This document shows, one piece after another, positions 16,558-25,352 of a DNA stretch of 58,309 nt. Source of the DNA: an uncultured Bacteroidota bacterium (GTDB lineage Bacteria > Bacteroidota > Bacteroidia > Chitinophagales > LD1); NCBI GenBank assembly GCA_937894725.1, contig CALAYL010000031.1, positions 1 to 58,309 of the forward strand, given 5' to 3'. Within the stretch, counting starts at the first letter, position 1; each line of letters opens with the position of its first letter. The notes below the pieces were generated by a model. It ran no database searches and was not told the DNA's origin. It saw only the letters and a list, made by a program, of their open reading frames with translations. The translations under genes were made by a program, and so were the position numbers.

Positions 16558-16771
16558 TAAATTGAAAGATACTTGTTCTCATAGTGTTATGATTTTAGTT
16601 TATGTAAAGTTTAGACTAAAAAACTGAATTTACAAGTTTTTAAAAAAAATAATTTGGAAAGCTCATCTTTTATAGGGGTGCAGAAATAATTTTAACAAAA
16701 AGTAGGTCAAACCCTAGCTATTCAAGTTGTTCTGAAAGAAATCTCGAACTTTTAAGGCAATAAAATATCAT

Positions 16772-17851
16772 TTAATCTACCGCTATACCGCCTTCCTTTA
16801 GTTTTTCGGTTTGCTCTTCGAGTGCCAGCTGGTCGATCATATTTCCTATTTCGCCTTCCATAAATGCATCTAGATTATATACAGACATATTGATACGGTG
16901 GTCGGTGATACGACCTTGTGGGTAGTTGTATGTTCGAATTTTGGCCGAACGGTCACCTGTAGATACAAGCGTTTTTCGCCTTGAGGCTATTTCGTCTTCA
17001 TGCTTACGCACAGCGGTTTCATAAATCCTCGTTTTGAGCATCTTCATCGCATGGTCACGGTTTTTGTGTTGGGAGCGCTCCGCCTGACAAGCCACTACCG
17101 TACCCGTAGGAATGTGCGTAAGACGCACTGCTGACTCCGTTCTGTTTACGTGTTGTCCTCCTGCTCCTTGTGCTCTATATACATCCATTTTGATATCGGC
17201 TTCGTTGATATCTACTTCTACCTCATCGGCCTCGGGCAGTACCGCCACAGATGCAGCCGAAGTATGCACTCTACCTTTGGTCTCTGTTTCGGGAATACGT
17301 TGCACCCGATGCACGCCCGATTCAAACTTGAGTCTGCCATACACATTTTCGCCCTTTACCTCCAAAATAACTTCCTTAAAACCTCCAGAAGTGCCCTCAT
17401 TGCTATCGGCCATCAACACTTCCCAACCTAATGATTCGCAATAGCGTGTGTACATCCTACACAAATCGCCCACAAAAATAGATGCCTCATCGCCACCTGT
17501 ACCAGCTCGGAGCTCTATCATCACATTGCGATCGTCTTCAGGGTCTTTAGGCACAAGCATTGATTTTAACTCTGCCTCGTACTTTACTTTTTCCGCTTCT
17601 TGAAATACAATATCTGCTTTTGCCATATCTCTAAACTCTTCGTCAGATTCGTTTTCGAGTATTTCTTTGTTGCTTGCCAAATTTGACAATACAGCAAGGT
17701 AGCCATCATAGACTTTAAGTATATTCTCAAGCTCTTTATACTCCTTATTGAGCTGCTTGTAGCGCTTCATATCGCTCATGATGGCAGGGTCCGAAATCTG
17801 TTTGCCAACTTCAATATAGCGACCTCGTAAATTTTCTATCTGTTTGAACAT
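16772..17851 (-). CDS. prfA: Peptide chain release factor 1
   Basis: 359 residues, full length for RF1. It terminates translation at UAA and UAG. The peptidyl-tRNA hydrolysis motif GGQ is at 231-233 (RAQGAGGQHVNRTES), and the codon-recognition tripeptide is of the RF1 PxT type (PET, 187-189, in VQRIPETETKGRVHTS). RF2 would have SPF here, so RF1 is secure. It lies downstream of a TPR protein and pyrF on the same strand; prfA near pyrF is a frequent arrangement in Bacteroidota. Confidence 0.96.
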   Translation of the reverse strand: MFKQIENLRGRYIEVGKQISDPAIMSDMKRYKQLNKEYKELENILKVYDGYLAVLSNLASNKEILENESDEEFRDMAKADIVFQEAEKVKYEAELKSMLVPKDPEDDRNVMIELRAGTGGDEASIFVGDLCRMYTRYCESLGWEVLMADSNEGTSGGFKEVILEVKGENVYGRLKFESGVHRVQRIPETETKGRVHTSAASVAVLPEADEVEVDINEADIKMDVYRAQGAGGQHVNRTESAVRLTHIPTGTVVACQAERSQHKNRDHAMKMLKTRIYETAVRKHEDEIASRRKTLVSTGDRSAKIRTYNYPQGRITDHRINMSVYNLDAFMEGEIGNMIDQLALEEQTEKLKEGGIAVD

Positions 17852-17979
17852 AGTGGCGCGAAAATAAGATTTTTAAGCCGATAGAGCGACCATTTTTAAA
17901 GTAAAAACTCTATTGTGTCAAGGTAGGCTAAAATAGAAATACGTATGATGCATTCTAACTAGAAATAGTATCTAATAAA

Positions 17980-18720
17980 CTATTTTTTCTTAGTTCCAGT
18001 CGTTGGGGCAGTTATCGCTTTCTCTGGAGTATCGGCTACTTTCTCTTTATTTTTTCTCTCCAAAGCTGCAAGATTACCTTTTGCCAATTCAAATTCATTG
18101 TAATTGCTCAACGCTGCTTGGAAAAATTCTTTTGCTGCATCCGTTTGGTTGAGATCCAATGCGATAATCCCCTTCACATTGAGGCAGGCTGCTTTGGCAG
18201 GTACTTGCTGCGACTGATTGCTTTGCATACGAATCGTTACTTTCTGTGTTTCGGCTTCAGGGTTAGCGATTATTTTATCCAAAGATTCTACAGCCTCGCC
18301 ATAGCGCTTGAGCTGATACTGCAACGTAGCAATTTGATAAAGATGATATACCTGCTTCGACTCGGCATATACTTTTTCGTAGTCCACCAACGATTCCTTC
18401 AATGCGCCAAGTGATTGTTTGCATATAGCCGCTACCTCGATTAAGTCTGTACGCTTAGGCTGTTCTACTAAAATCTCTTCGGCTAGTGCATTAGCCTGCG
18501 GAAATCGCTCACCAGCAAAGTACACATAGACCAATGAGTCTTTCAGGTCTTTGCGTTCGGGCTTGATAGCCATGGCGGTATAAAGAGCCGTAACCGCTGT
18601 CTGCAAATCATAGTATTTCAACGCTTTGGTATATACATCCAGCTGTACTTTAAATGGGTCTTGTGCATTGGAAGTAAGAGTAGCAAGCAGTATAAAAAGT
18701 GTGATTAATGGTTTTCTCAT
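17980..18720 (-). CDS. Exported TPR-repeat protein
   Basis: About 246 residues from the ATG at 18720: signal peptide ending TSNAQ, then TPR-like helical pairs (DLQTAVTALYTAMAIKPE, ALKESLVDYEKVYAESK, YQLKRYGEAVESLDKII, DAAKEFFQAALSNYN) and a charged, Thr/Lys-rich tail. Likely a periplasmic scaffold protein with no specific function to propose. The upstream TTG at 18729 adds three residues only. It lies between pyrF and prfA. Confidence 0.8.
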   Translation of the reverse strand: MRKPLITLFILLATLTSNAQDPFKVQLDVYTKALKYYDLQTAVTALYTAMAIKPERKDLKDSLVYVYFAGERFPQANALAEEILVEQPKRTDLIEVAAICKQSLGALKESLVDYEKVYAESKQVYHLYQIATLQYQLKRYGEAVESLDKIIANPEAETQKVTIRMQSNQSQQVPAKAACLNVKGIIALDLNQTDAAKEFFQAALSNYNEFELAKGNLAALERKNKEKVADTPEKAITAPTTGTKKK

Positions 18721-18768
18721 TTTGAACAAGATTAGCTGATTTTTAAAATTAAAAAAAAGTTGATACAG

Positions 18769-19587
18769 TTATATACTTCCCACATAAGGTTCCATCAAAA
18801 TTTGAGCTGACTTAGCTTGTTCGCTTACAGATGCTACAAAATCTTTCTCTTTAGAAGCATAGATAATCTGGCGGGTCGAGTTGATAAGTAAGCCGCCATC
18901 TTCGATTTTCCCATACTGGCAGACCTCATCGATATCGCCTCCTTGTGCGCCTACACCCGGTACTAGGAAAAAGTAGTCTGGAGCCAATGCACGCACTTCG
19001 GCTATCTTAGCGCCATTCGTAGCGCCTACTACAAACATAAGGTTTGATGGAGTTCCCCAAGTCTGTACTGTATTGATTACTTTTTTGTAAAGCGCATTCT
19101 CATTATTTGGCCATTGTTGAAAATCGGTCGAACCCTTGTTGGATGTAAGTCCTAGTACTATGACCCATTTATCATGATATTCCAAAAAAGGCTGCACGCT
19201 ATCAGCACCCATATATGGGGCTACTGTGACGGCATCAAAATCGAGATATTCAAAAAATGTTTTCGCATACATTTTTGAGGTATTACCTATGTCGCCACGC
19301 TTGGCATCCGCAATCAAAAAAACGGGCTGACTAAGCGAACGAATGTAAGCGACTGTCTTTTCTAATGACACCCAGCCTTTTACCCCTAAGCTTTCATAAA
19401 AAGCAATGTTGGGTTTATAGGCCACAGCATAATCAAGAGTAGCATCAATAACGGCTTTATTGAACGAAAAGATAGGGTCGGATTCAGCAAGCAAATGCGG
19501 AGGAATCAAGGCGGGGTCTGTATCTAGTCCCACACACAGCATTGATTTTTTAGCTCGAATTTGTGCTACGAGTGCTTCACGCTTCAT
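18769..19587 (-). CDS. pyrF: Orotidine 5'-phosphate decarboxylase (type 2)
   Basis: 272 residues. It converts OMP to UMP, the last step of de novo pyrimidine synthesis. The type 2 (PyrF/UMPS subfamily 2) signature is clear: CVGLDTDP near the N-terminus, YKPNIAFYESLG, the catalytic D94-x-K96-R-G-D (DAKRGDIGNTS), APYMGADSV and FLVPGVGAQGGD at the C-terminal phosphate-binding loop. It overlaps the end of the NifU-like gene by 11 bases. Confidence 0.96.
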   Translation of the reverse strand: MKREALVAQIRAKKSMLCVGLDTDPALIPPHLLAESDPIFSFNKAVIDATLDYAVAYKPNIAFYESLGVKGWVSLEKTVAYIRSLSQPVFLIADAKRGDIGNTSKMYAKTFFEYLDFDAVTVAPYMGADSVQPFLEYHDKWVIVLGLTSNKGSTDFQQWPNNENALYKKVINTVQTWGTPSNLMFVVGATNGAKIAEVRALAPDYFFLVPGVGAQGGDIDEVCQYGKIEDGGLLINSTRQIIYASKEKDFVASVSEQAKSAQILMEPYVGSI

Positions 19588-19840
19588 TTTCAGGAAAAAA
19601 ATTGAGTGGGATAATCTTTTGAATTTCAGGCACGGCTTCTTTCACGGCTGTTTCGATACCAGTTTTGAAAGTCATATAACTTTGCGGACAAGTGCCACAA
19701 GCACCTATGAGTCGTATTTTTAAAATCAAATCTTCGCTAAGCGACACTACTTCTACGTCACCCCCATCGGTATGGAGATAAGGACGTGCCTTATCAAGCG
19801 CTTTTTCTATTCTTTCTAGGAGTGTGAATGTAGGTGTCAT
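19577..19840 (-). CDS. NifU C-terminal-domain protein (Fe-S scaffold/carrier)
   Basis: 87 residues from the ATG at 19840; a TTG three codons earlier is less likely. A single NifU-like C-terminal domain: ALDKARPYLHTDGGDVEVV, then the cluster-binding CGTC in GACGTCPQS, and VPEIQKIIP. Such Nfu-type proteins bind and transfer 4Fe-4S clusters. In many Bacteroidota it directly follows the Mrp-type ATPase gene; here DUF3817, barnase and barstar genes lie between. Confidence 0.9.
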   Translation of the reverse strand: MTPTFTLLERIEKALDKARPYLHTDGGDVEVVSLSEDLILKIRLIGACGTCPQSYMTFKTGIETAVKEAVPEIQKIIPLNFFPENEA

Positions 19841-19897
19841 GTATCGCAAAACTAAAATAATATATGGTGAGTAATCGGCTATTTTGGATTTTTTGGA

Positions 19898-20305
19898 TTA
19901 CTCAAATCCCCAAAGAGCAAACTCCGCTTTAGCTATCTCCGTATTTTCTATTAAAAACGAGACATCTTTCATTTCCCCATTTTGACCTTCGGCCCAACAA
20001 AATGCAGTTTCATAACATATAGAAAAAACGTCTTCTTTAAATGTATTTTGCGCTTGAGAAAGTAGATCATCATAATTGTCGAACTGAATGATAATCGTAG
20101 TTTGCCCTATCCAGTCCAAGTCGTTTAGACAGTCGTATAGTGCATCCAAATTTTCGCCAAAATAGTCGGGAAAAGAAAGCGATGATGCGATAGCTTTAAA
20201 AAAATCGTCTTCGGTTTTGATGGTACTACCATCGAGCCGAAATTCGAGAATCTCATCATCAGACTGAGGAGTAGGCAGCTTATCTAGTAATTTAAAAACT
20301 TGCAT
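19898..20305 (-). CDS. Barstar-family ribonuclease inhibitor
   Basis: 135 residues, cytoplasmic (no signal). Core barstar region FPDYFGENLDALYDCLNDLDW (45-65), with the acidic residues that in barstar plug the RNase active site, followed by strands TTIIIQF and a C-terminal helix. It should bind and neutralise the barnase-like enzyme encoded immediately upstream; the two genes are 1 base apart on the same strand. An intact toxin-antidote pair. Confidence 0.88.
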   Translation of the reverse strand: MQVFKLLDKLPTPQSDDEILEFRLDGSTIKTEDDFFKAIASSLSFPDYFGENLDALYDCLNDLDWIGQTTIIIQFDNYDDLLSQAQNTFKEDVFSICYETAFCWAEGQNGEMKDVSFLIENTEIAKAEFALWGFE

Positions 20306-20306
20306 T

Positions 20307-20720
20307 TTATTCTATTTTGGTAAAGGAGCGATAGTGGTCTTTGGTATAGTATGCATGTTTATCTTTGCTGGTAATGAGTCTTTCGGGTCCTCGGTTTTTA
20401 CCTTTCACTTTTGGCCTCACGTCCCATTCTTGATAAGTCGTGTTTCGAGGCAATCTATTTTCTCTATTTTCAAATGTTCGACCGCCCACGTAGCCCTCTG
20501 GTGCTTTGTTGTTTTTTTTGATGTACTCTAGCACATCCAATACCCGCTGTGGTACTGCCACCGTGCCCTTTCGTGCTACAGCTTCTTCATCTACTACTTT
20601 ATCCCCATTGGCATCGAGCATCTCTACTCCACCGTGTCCAGGTGCGTTTTTTGATAGATAAAAAACACCTCCGCCAATGAGGGCGAAAAGAACTATGTAG
20701 AGTATATTTTTTGCTTTCAT
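20307..20720 (-). CDS. Barnase-type guanyl-specific ribonuclease, exported or membrane-anchored
   Basis: 137 residues. Hydrophobic N-terminus (ILYIVLFALIGGGVFYL, about 6-22) as signal or anchor, a linker, then a barnase/RNase N1-type domain. The catalytic residues are visible: Glu98 (YQEWDV), Arg114 (GPERLI) and His129 (KDHYRSF), matching barnase Glu73, Arg87 and His102; GRTFENRENRLP matches the substrate-binding lead-in. It should degrade RNA outside the cytoplasm, with barstar from the next gene protecting the producer. Could serve competition or nutrient RNA degradation. Confidence 0.88.
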   Translation of the reverse strand: MKAKNILYIVLFALIGGGVFYLSKNAPGHGGVEMLDANGDKVVDEEAVARKGTVAVPQRVLDVLEYIKKNNKAPEGYVGGRTFENRENRLPRNTTYQEWDVRPKVKGKNRGPERLITSKDKHAYYTKDHYRSFTKIE

Positions 20721-20753
20721 CTTACAATTAAAGGTAGCTATTTTTAGATAAAA

Positions 20754-21068
20754 CTACTTAGGCTCAGCTGGCAAAAAACGGAACAGCTTATGATCCGCAT
20801 AGAATGTGCCAAAAGGAACAAAGCTAGATATAAAAACTAAAATATTCGTTTTTATACTCCATTTATATTCCAGCCCTATTTGTAGGGCGAGGATTACGAA
20901 AAGGATAAAAAGCCCGCCATGTGCTGAACCCACCATTCGCACAAGTGCTGGTTCGCCCAAAAGGTATTTAAATGGCATGGCGATAAAGAGCAGTGCTAAG
21001 AGCGATAAGCCCTCTAAAAATGCAACAAGACGCAAACGCCCAACAGCCGTAGAGAAATATATTTTCAT
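20754..21068 (-). CDS. DUF3817-family membrane protein
   Basis: About 104 residues from the ATG at 21068 (MKIYFSTAVGRLRLVAFLEG). Three hydrophobic segments and the DUF3817 landmarks GRLRLVAFLEGLS, AMPFKYLLG and GSAHGGLFILFV. Small integral inner-membrane protein of unknown role. The longer frame from 21161 lacks family support upstream. It lies 33 bases before the RNase gene, so all three may be one unit. Confidence 0.82.
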   Translation of the reverse strand: MKIYFSTAVGRLRLVAFLEGLSLLALLFIAMPFKYLLGEPALVRMVGSAHGGLFILFVILALQIGLEYKWSIKTNILVFISSFVPFGTFYADHKLFRFLPAEPK

Positions 21069-21172
21069 TTTGATTGAGATTGTATGACCAATAATAAACA
21101 GTAAATTGATGATTTCTATCAATTTAACATCGTTTATAAAGACCATCAACCCTACTGACAAGTTTTCGCGCC

Positions 21173-22270
21173 TTAGCTTACTGCTTCTACTAAAGGCTGC
21201 ATCGCGTTTCGGATAGCGATTTGTTGCGCTACATTTGTACCTAATTGTTCAAAAGCTTTATAGGCTGGATTATCAGTTTGATCTGAAAGCATAATTGGTA
21301 TTCCGCTATCGCCTCCCTCACGCACAGATTGTACGATAGGCACTTGTGCCAAAAGCGGCATTTCGTATTCCTCAGCTAGTTTTTTACCCCCTTCTTTGCC
21401 AAAGAGATAGTACTTGTTTTCGGGCAACTCTGCTGGAGTGAAATAGGCCATATTTTCTACAATACCGAGTATAGGCACATTGATGGTTTCTAATCTAAAC
21501 ATAGACATTGCTTTGCGCGCATCAGCAAGGGCTACTTCCTGTGGAGTGGTAACTATCACAGCCGCTGTAACCTGCACTGTTTGTATCATAGTCAAATGCA
21601 CATCGCCAGTGCCTGGAGGAGTATCGATAATTAAGTAATCCAGTTTACCCCAAAGACAATCTGTAACGAACTGCTTGAGTGCCGATGACACCATAGCACC
21701 TCGCCATACGATAGCTTGCTTATCATCGACCAAAAGCCCTATAGAAAGCACTTTCAAACCATTCACTTCGAGTGGCACTATGTAGTTTTTGTCTTTAATG
21801 AGTCTAACTTCTGGACGCTTACCTCTTACACCCAACATGGTAGGAATCGATGGCCCATAAATATCGGCATCTATCAAGCCTACTTTTGCTCCTTGTTTTA
21901 CGAGTGCCATAGCTAGGTTTACAGATACTGTAGATTTGCCCACACCACCTTTGCCCGAAGCTACACAGATAATATTTTTTACACTTGGCAATACATTGAT
22001 GTTTGAATTGCGATGCGAAGTCACTTGAGCATCCATAGTGATATCTACTTCCAACTCAGAAGAGATATATTCGTGAATGGCGGCCACACAATCTTTGCGG
22101 ATTTTTTCTTTAAGTGGACAGGCGGGAGTGGTTAGTGTAACTTTAAACGCCACTTTACCAACTTGTACACTGATTGCTGATATCATACCAAGCGTAACTA
22201 AATCCTTCTTTAAGTCAGGGTCATCAACATGACGTAGGGCATCGAGTACTTGCGATTCAGTGATGTTCAT
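21173..22270 (-). CDS. Mrp/NBP35-type Fe-S cluster carrier ATPase
   Basis: 365 residues: N-terminal DUF59/MIP18-like domain (1-80, VLDALRHVDDPDLKKDLVTLGMI), then a P-loop ATPase with the deviant Walker A GKGGVGKST (106-114), DADIYGPSIPTMLG and DYLIIDTPPGTGD. It loads or carries 4Fe-4S clusters for apo-proteins. The CxxC near the C-terminus seen in many Mrp proteins is absent (AYFTPAELPENKYY instead), as in other Bacteroidota homologues as far as I recall. The NifU-like partner lies further down the same strand. Confidence 0.9.
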   Translation of the reverse strand: MNITESQVLDALRHVDDPDLKKDLVTLGMISAISVQVGKVAFKVTLTTPACPLKEKIRKDCVAAIHEYISSELEVDITMDAQVTSHRNSNINVLPSVKNIICVASGKGGVGKSTVSVNLAMALVKQGAKVGLIDADIYGPSIPTMLGVRGKRPEVRLIKDKNYIVPLEVNGLKVLSIGLLVDDKQAIVWRGAMVSSALKQFVTDCLWGKLDYLIIDTPPGTGDVHLTMIQTVQVTAAVIVTTPQEVALADARKAMSMFRLETINVPILGIVENMAYFTPAELPENKYYLFGKEGGKKLAEEYEMPLLAQVPIVQSVREGGDSGIPIMLSDQTDNPAYKAFEQLGTNVAQQIAIRNAMQPLVEAVS

Positions 22271-22457
22271 ATTGCTTATTTTTTTGTGGCTGTAAATATA
22301 AGTAAGTTTGAATAGCTAGTACTTGATTCGCATCATAAGTTTGGATAAAAACATTTTCACCATTCTAGCTACAAAAGAGCACTGATTGTGGTAATGTATC
22401 TTTCAACTCAAAAAAAAGCGTAAATTCCATTTTTACAAAAAAACACAAACCTCAAGA

Positions 22458-23138
22458 ATGGAACATAAAAAATGGAGTAGCCACCATGCTGACTCATCAT
22501 GGCGAATGTTTAAAATCATAGCCGAATTTGCCGATGGATTTGATAGAATGGAGCGGCTAGGCCCATGTATCTCTATTTTCGGTTCTGCTCGAACTAAGCC
22601 CTCAAATCCCTATTATGAGATGACCGAAAAATTAGCTGAAGCCCTTGTAAAGGAAGGCTTTGGCGTAATCACTGGAGGTGGCCCCGGCATCATGGAGGCT
22701 GGCAACAAGGGGGCGAAAAACCAGCAAGGACCTTCTGTGGGCTTGCATATTTTACTTCCTAATGAAGAAGCCTGTAACGAATATGTAGATCATAACAAGG
22801 TTTTTATTTTCAGGTACTTTTTTGCCCGAAAGGTGATGTTTATTAAATATGCTCAGGGCTTTGTATATATGCCAGGAGGTTTTGGCACTTTAGATGAGCT
22901 TTTTGAGGTGATGACTTTGGTGCAAACCAAGAAAATACAGAAAGTGCCGATAATACTTATGGGAGTGTCGTATTGGTCGGGATTAATGGAATGGATAAAA
23001 ACAACTATGCTGGAAAAAGAACACAATATCCATGCGCAGGACCTCGATTTGTTTCATATTACAGATGATGTAGTAGAGGCTGTGCAAATCATCAAAACAC
23101 ATTATAAAAATGCCGACCTAAAACCAAATTTTGATTGA
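22458..23138 (+). CDS. LOG-family Rossmann protein (TIGR00730)
   Basis: 226 residues with ISIFGSART, GVITGGGPGIMEAGNKGA and the hallmark PGGFGTLDELFEV. These match the lysine-decarboxylase-like LOG family, which includes cytokinin-riboside 5'-monophosphate phosphoribohydrolases and pyrimidine/purine 5'-nucleotide nucleosidases; the bacterial substrate is often an AMP- or PpnN-type nucleotide. It converges on the ompA-like gene, with a bidirectional hairpin terminator between. Confidence 0.9.
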   Translation: MEHKKWSSHHADSSWRMFKIIAEFADGFDRMERLGPCISIFGSARTKPSNPYYEMTEKLAEALVKEGFGVITGGGPGIMEAGNKGAKNQQGPSVGLHILLPNEEACNEYVDHNKVFIFRYFFARKVMFIKYAQGFVYMPGGFGTLDELFEVMTLVQTKKIQKVPIILMGVSYWSGLMEWIKTTMLEKEHNIHAQDLDLFHITDDVVEAVQIIKTHYKNADLKPNFD

Positions 23139-23230
23139 TAAGGAGATGCGAAACTTTCTAAATACAGAAATCAAGATAACGGATTGAACACAGATTAACG
23201 AAGATAAAAAACAGGCAACTCACCCCAAAA

Positions 23231-23264
23231 AAAGGGGCGCTATCATTGCTGATAGCGCCCCTTT
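23231..23264. terminator. Bidirectional intrinsic terminator
   Basis: Perfect 15-bp stem (AAAGGGGCGCTATCA / its complement) with a 4-base loop TTGC, flanked by A-runs on the left and T on the right. It lies between the convergent LOG-family and OmpA-family genes and should serve both. Confidence 0.9.
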
Positions 23265-23280
23265 GCTGTTTAGATTTAGG

Positions 23281-24129
23281 TTATCGTTTTGGAGCAGCAT
23301 CGAGTAATTTCATAAACTCATCCAACTTAGGCAGAATGATAATTTCCGTTCTACGATTGATAGCTCTATTTGCTGCATTATCGTTTGATGTTTTAGGTTG
23401 ATACTCTGAACGACCACCGGCAGTGATGCGTGCTGGGTCTATACCAAGGCTATTTTGCAAATAACGCGCTACCGATGTGGCACGCAAGCAGCTCAAATCC
23501 CAATTGTCTTTGATACTGGCTGTAGAAATAGGCACATTGTCTGTATTGCCTTGTATCAATACATCGTACTCCTTATAGTCATTCAATATTTTAGCTATTT
23601 TATTCAACACCTGATTTGCAGATGGGTTGAGATCATAGCGACCAGATTGATAAAGCATCTTGTCTGAAAGAGAGATAAACACCACTCCTTTTTGCACTTG
23701 AATATTGATATCATCTGAATTGACATCACTCAACGATTGTTTGAGATTATTGCTCAAAATTCGATTTAACGAATCATTCTTTTGGTTAGTGGCGATAAGC
23801 TGCTTGATATATTGATTTGATGCATTAATTTCGTCAACCAACTTGCTAATGTTCACACCACCTTGATTATTTTGTTTCTGGCAATCGTCTATCAATTTCT
23901 GTAGCATAGATACATTTTCTTGATACAACTTCACTTTTTCTTCTAGTCCAGAGCGCTGTGTATTGCAGGTTGAAAGTTGTAATTTCAAATCGGTCAAGTT
24001 TGCCTTAAAATTGTCTTCCGCCTTTTTGAGAGCTTCGTTTTCGGCTTGCATAGATTTGAATTTCTTTTGCGATACGCAAGAGGTCAAAACGGTGCTCAGT
24101 GCTATAAATGCTATCAATACTTTTTTCAT
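23281..24129 (-). CDS. OmpA-family lipoprotein with coiled coil
   Basis: 282 residues: lipobox LTSC (Cys18), a long coiled coil (about 25-140), then an OmpA-like peptidoglycan-binding domain (about 150-275) with LLYQSGRYDLNPSA-type start, IQGNTDNVPI, LSCLRATSVARYL and NRAINRRTEIII. It probably tethers the outer membrane to the cell wall. Bounded downstream by the bidirectional terminator. Confidence 0.9.
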   Translation of the reverse strand: MKKVLIAFIALSTVLTSCVSQKKFKSMQAENEALKKAEDNFKANLTDLKLQLSTCNTQRSGLEEKVKLYQENVSMLQKLIDDCQKQNNQGGVNISKLVDEINASNQYIKQLIATNQKNDSLNRILSNNLKQSLSDVNSDDINIQVQKGVVFISLSDKMLYQSGRYDLNPSANQVLNKIAKILNDYKEYDVLIQGNTDNVPISTASIKDNWDLSCLRATSVARYLQNSLGIDPARITAGGRSEYQPKTSNDNAANRAINRRTEIIILPKLDEFMKLLDAAPKR

Positions 24130-24202
24130 AAATCGGTTGTTTTTTGCAATATTAATTGATTTAGGTCAATGGTTTGGATATTTTGTCTTTTTTGACAAAA
24201 AA

Positions 24203-24236
24203 AACATCCTGCCCTTGATATCAAGGGCAGGATGTT
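24203..24236 (-). terminator. Intrinsic terminator of the hsp20 gene
   Basis: A perfect 34-base palindrome (arms AACATCCTGCCCTTGAT and complement, no loop bases). On the minus strand it is followed by eight T, so it should end the small heat-shock gene. Confidence 0.9.
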
Positions 24237-24255
24237 AAATCTTAGCGAATTTTGA

Positions 24256-24705
24256 TTAGGCTACCGCTATTGTGATAGCTCCTTTTGCTTTAGCTTCTTC
24301 GATTTTAGGCAGGTTGAGATATAAAATACCGTCCTTAAACTCCGCCTTGATAGCTTCGGCATTGACTGTCTTAGGTAGGGTGAAGTGCCTTTTAAAAGTA
24401 TTGACACTATACTCCTTGCGTGTAAATCGCTCTCCCTCTTCAAGCTTCTTTTCTTCTTTAGTCGCTGTGACAGAAAGCTGATTTTCTTCCACTTTAATCA
24501 CAAATTGATCTTTTTGAAATCCTGGCGCTACGAGCTCAATAGTAAAGCCATCTTTGGTTTCGATGGTATTGACCAAGGCGGCAGTATGTGCTGCATTTAC
24601 TTGAGCAAATTGTGGCAAATCTGCTTGAAAGAAATGATCTAACAAGTGATTTACAGTTGGGAATACTGCGTTAGCATTTTCGGGTTTTACTGACATTAGT
24701 TTCAT
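24256..24705 (-). CDS. Small heat-shock protein (Hsp20/alpha-crystallin)
   Basis: 149 residues. Alpha-crystallin domain at about 45-140: TKDGFTIELVAPGFQKDQF, ENQLSVTATKEEK, FTRKEYSVNTFKRHFTLP and the A-x-x-x-N-G-I/L-type ending EFKDGILYLNLPK. An ATP-independent holdase that binds unfolding proteins and forms oligomers. A single gene with its own terminator; no heat-shock promoter (CIRCE) is visible upstream. Confidence 0.93.
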   Translation of the reverse strand: MKLMSVKPENANAVFPTVNHLLDHFFQADLPQFAQVNAAHTAALVNTIETKDGFTIELVAPGFQKDQFVIKVEENQLSVTATKEEKKLEEGERFTRKEYSVNTFKRHFTLPKTVNAEAIKAEFKDGILYLNLPKIEEAKAKGAITIAVA

Positions 24706-24863
24706 AGTATTTGATTTTTTAGTTTAAAAATGTTTTCTAAAACCAATAATTCAAACTAGATGCCAAGTGAATTTAACATGACATTATTTCTGATTTTAAT
24801 TAAATTTTACGCCAAAATGACAAAAACGTTTGCATATTGAGTCTCTTTGTCAAGAAAATATAA

Positions 24864-25328
24864 CTAACCAATAATTTTGTGTAGCATCTTATCTAACTCC
24901 TCATCGGACTGCAAATGTCCATCATGCGAAGATAAATAGCCCAAATATTTTTCTGTATAAGTATAAATCTTTGACTCTACGGCTTTCCACTCACCATTAG
25001 GGATGCCATGCATAGGTATTAGCTTTATGTGAGCATGATTGATGCCCATGCCTTCTACTATCAAGCCAGTTCTTTTGCAGCCCAATTTTTCATCTAACAA
25101 CCTTGCCACTTTTTTTGCAACCCGAAAAATCTTATCTGAAGTATCATCTTCGAGCGAAAAAATATAACTATTCAAATGATTTTTAGTCATCACTACTGTA
25201 AAACCAGGCGTGTTTGGATAGGGTGTGAGCAGGGCAATGTGTTCCTCATCCTCCCAAATCTTTCTGGACGGAATCTCCCCTTTTATGATTTTACAAAAGA
25301 TACAATTCTCTTCAGAAAGTAAATTCAT
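24864..25328 (-). CDS. HIT-family nucleotide-binding protein
   Basis: 154 residues. HIT landmarks: CIFCKIIKGEIPS (metal-type N-terminal cysteines), VVMTKNHLNS, and the triad region NHAHIKLIPMHG, in which H98 and H100 are kept but the usual third His is K102. Proteins of this family hydrolyse or transfer nucleotidyl groups (AMP-lysine, Ap4A and the like). The K variant may alter activity; His100 corresponds to the nucleophile of Hint1. Confidence 0.85.
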   Translation of the reverse strand: MNLLSEENCIFCKIIKGEIPSRKIWEDEEHIALLTPYPNTPGFTVVMTKNHLNSYIFSLEDDTSDKIFRVAKKVARLLDEKLGCKRTGLIVEGMGINHAHIKLIPMHGIPNGEWKAVESKIYTYTEKYLGYLSSHDGHLQSDEELDKMLHKIIG

Positions 25329-25352
25329 TTTATTGAGATATTACTAAAAAAA

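Noticed and set aside
17112..17444. Plus-strand ORFs of about 93-110 codons across prfA
   Set aside because: Shadows of the highly conserved release-factor gene on the other strand.
21173..22270. Missing CxxC in the Mrp protein as loss of function
   Set aside because: Bacteroidota Mrp proteins often lack it and are taken as functional.
24864..25328. HIT protein with Lys in place of the third His as something new
   Set aside because: Similar HxHxK-type variants exist in Bacteroidota HIT proteins; noted in the feature only.
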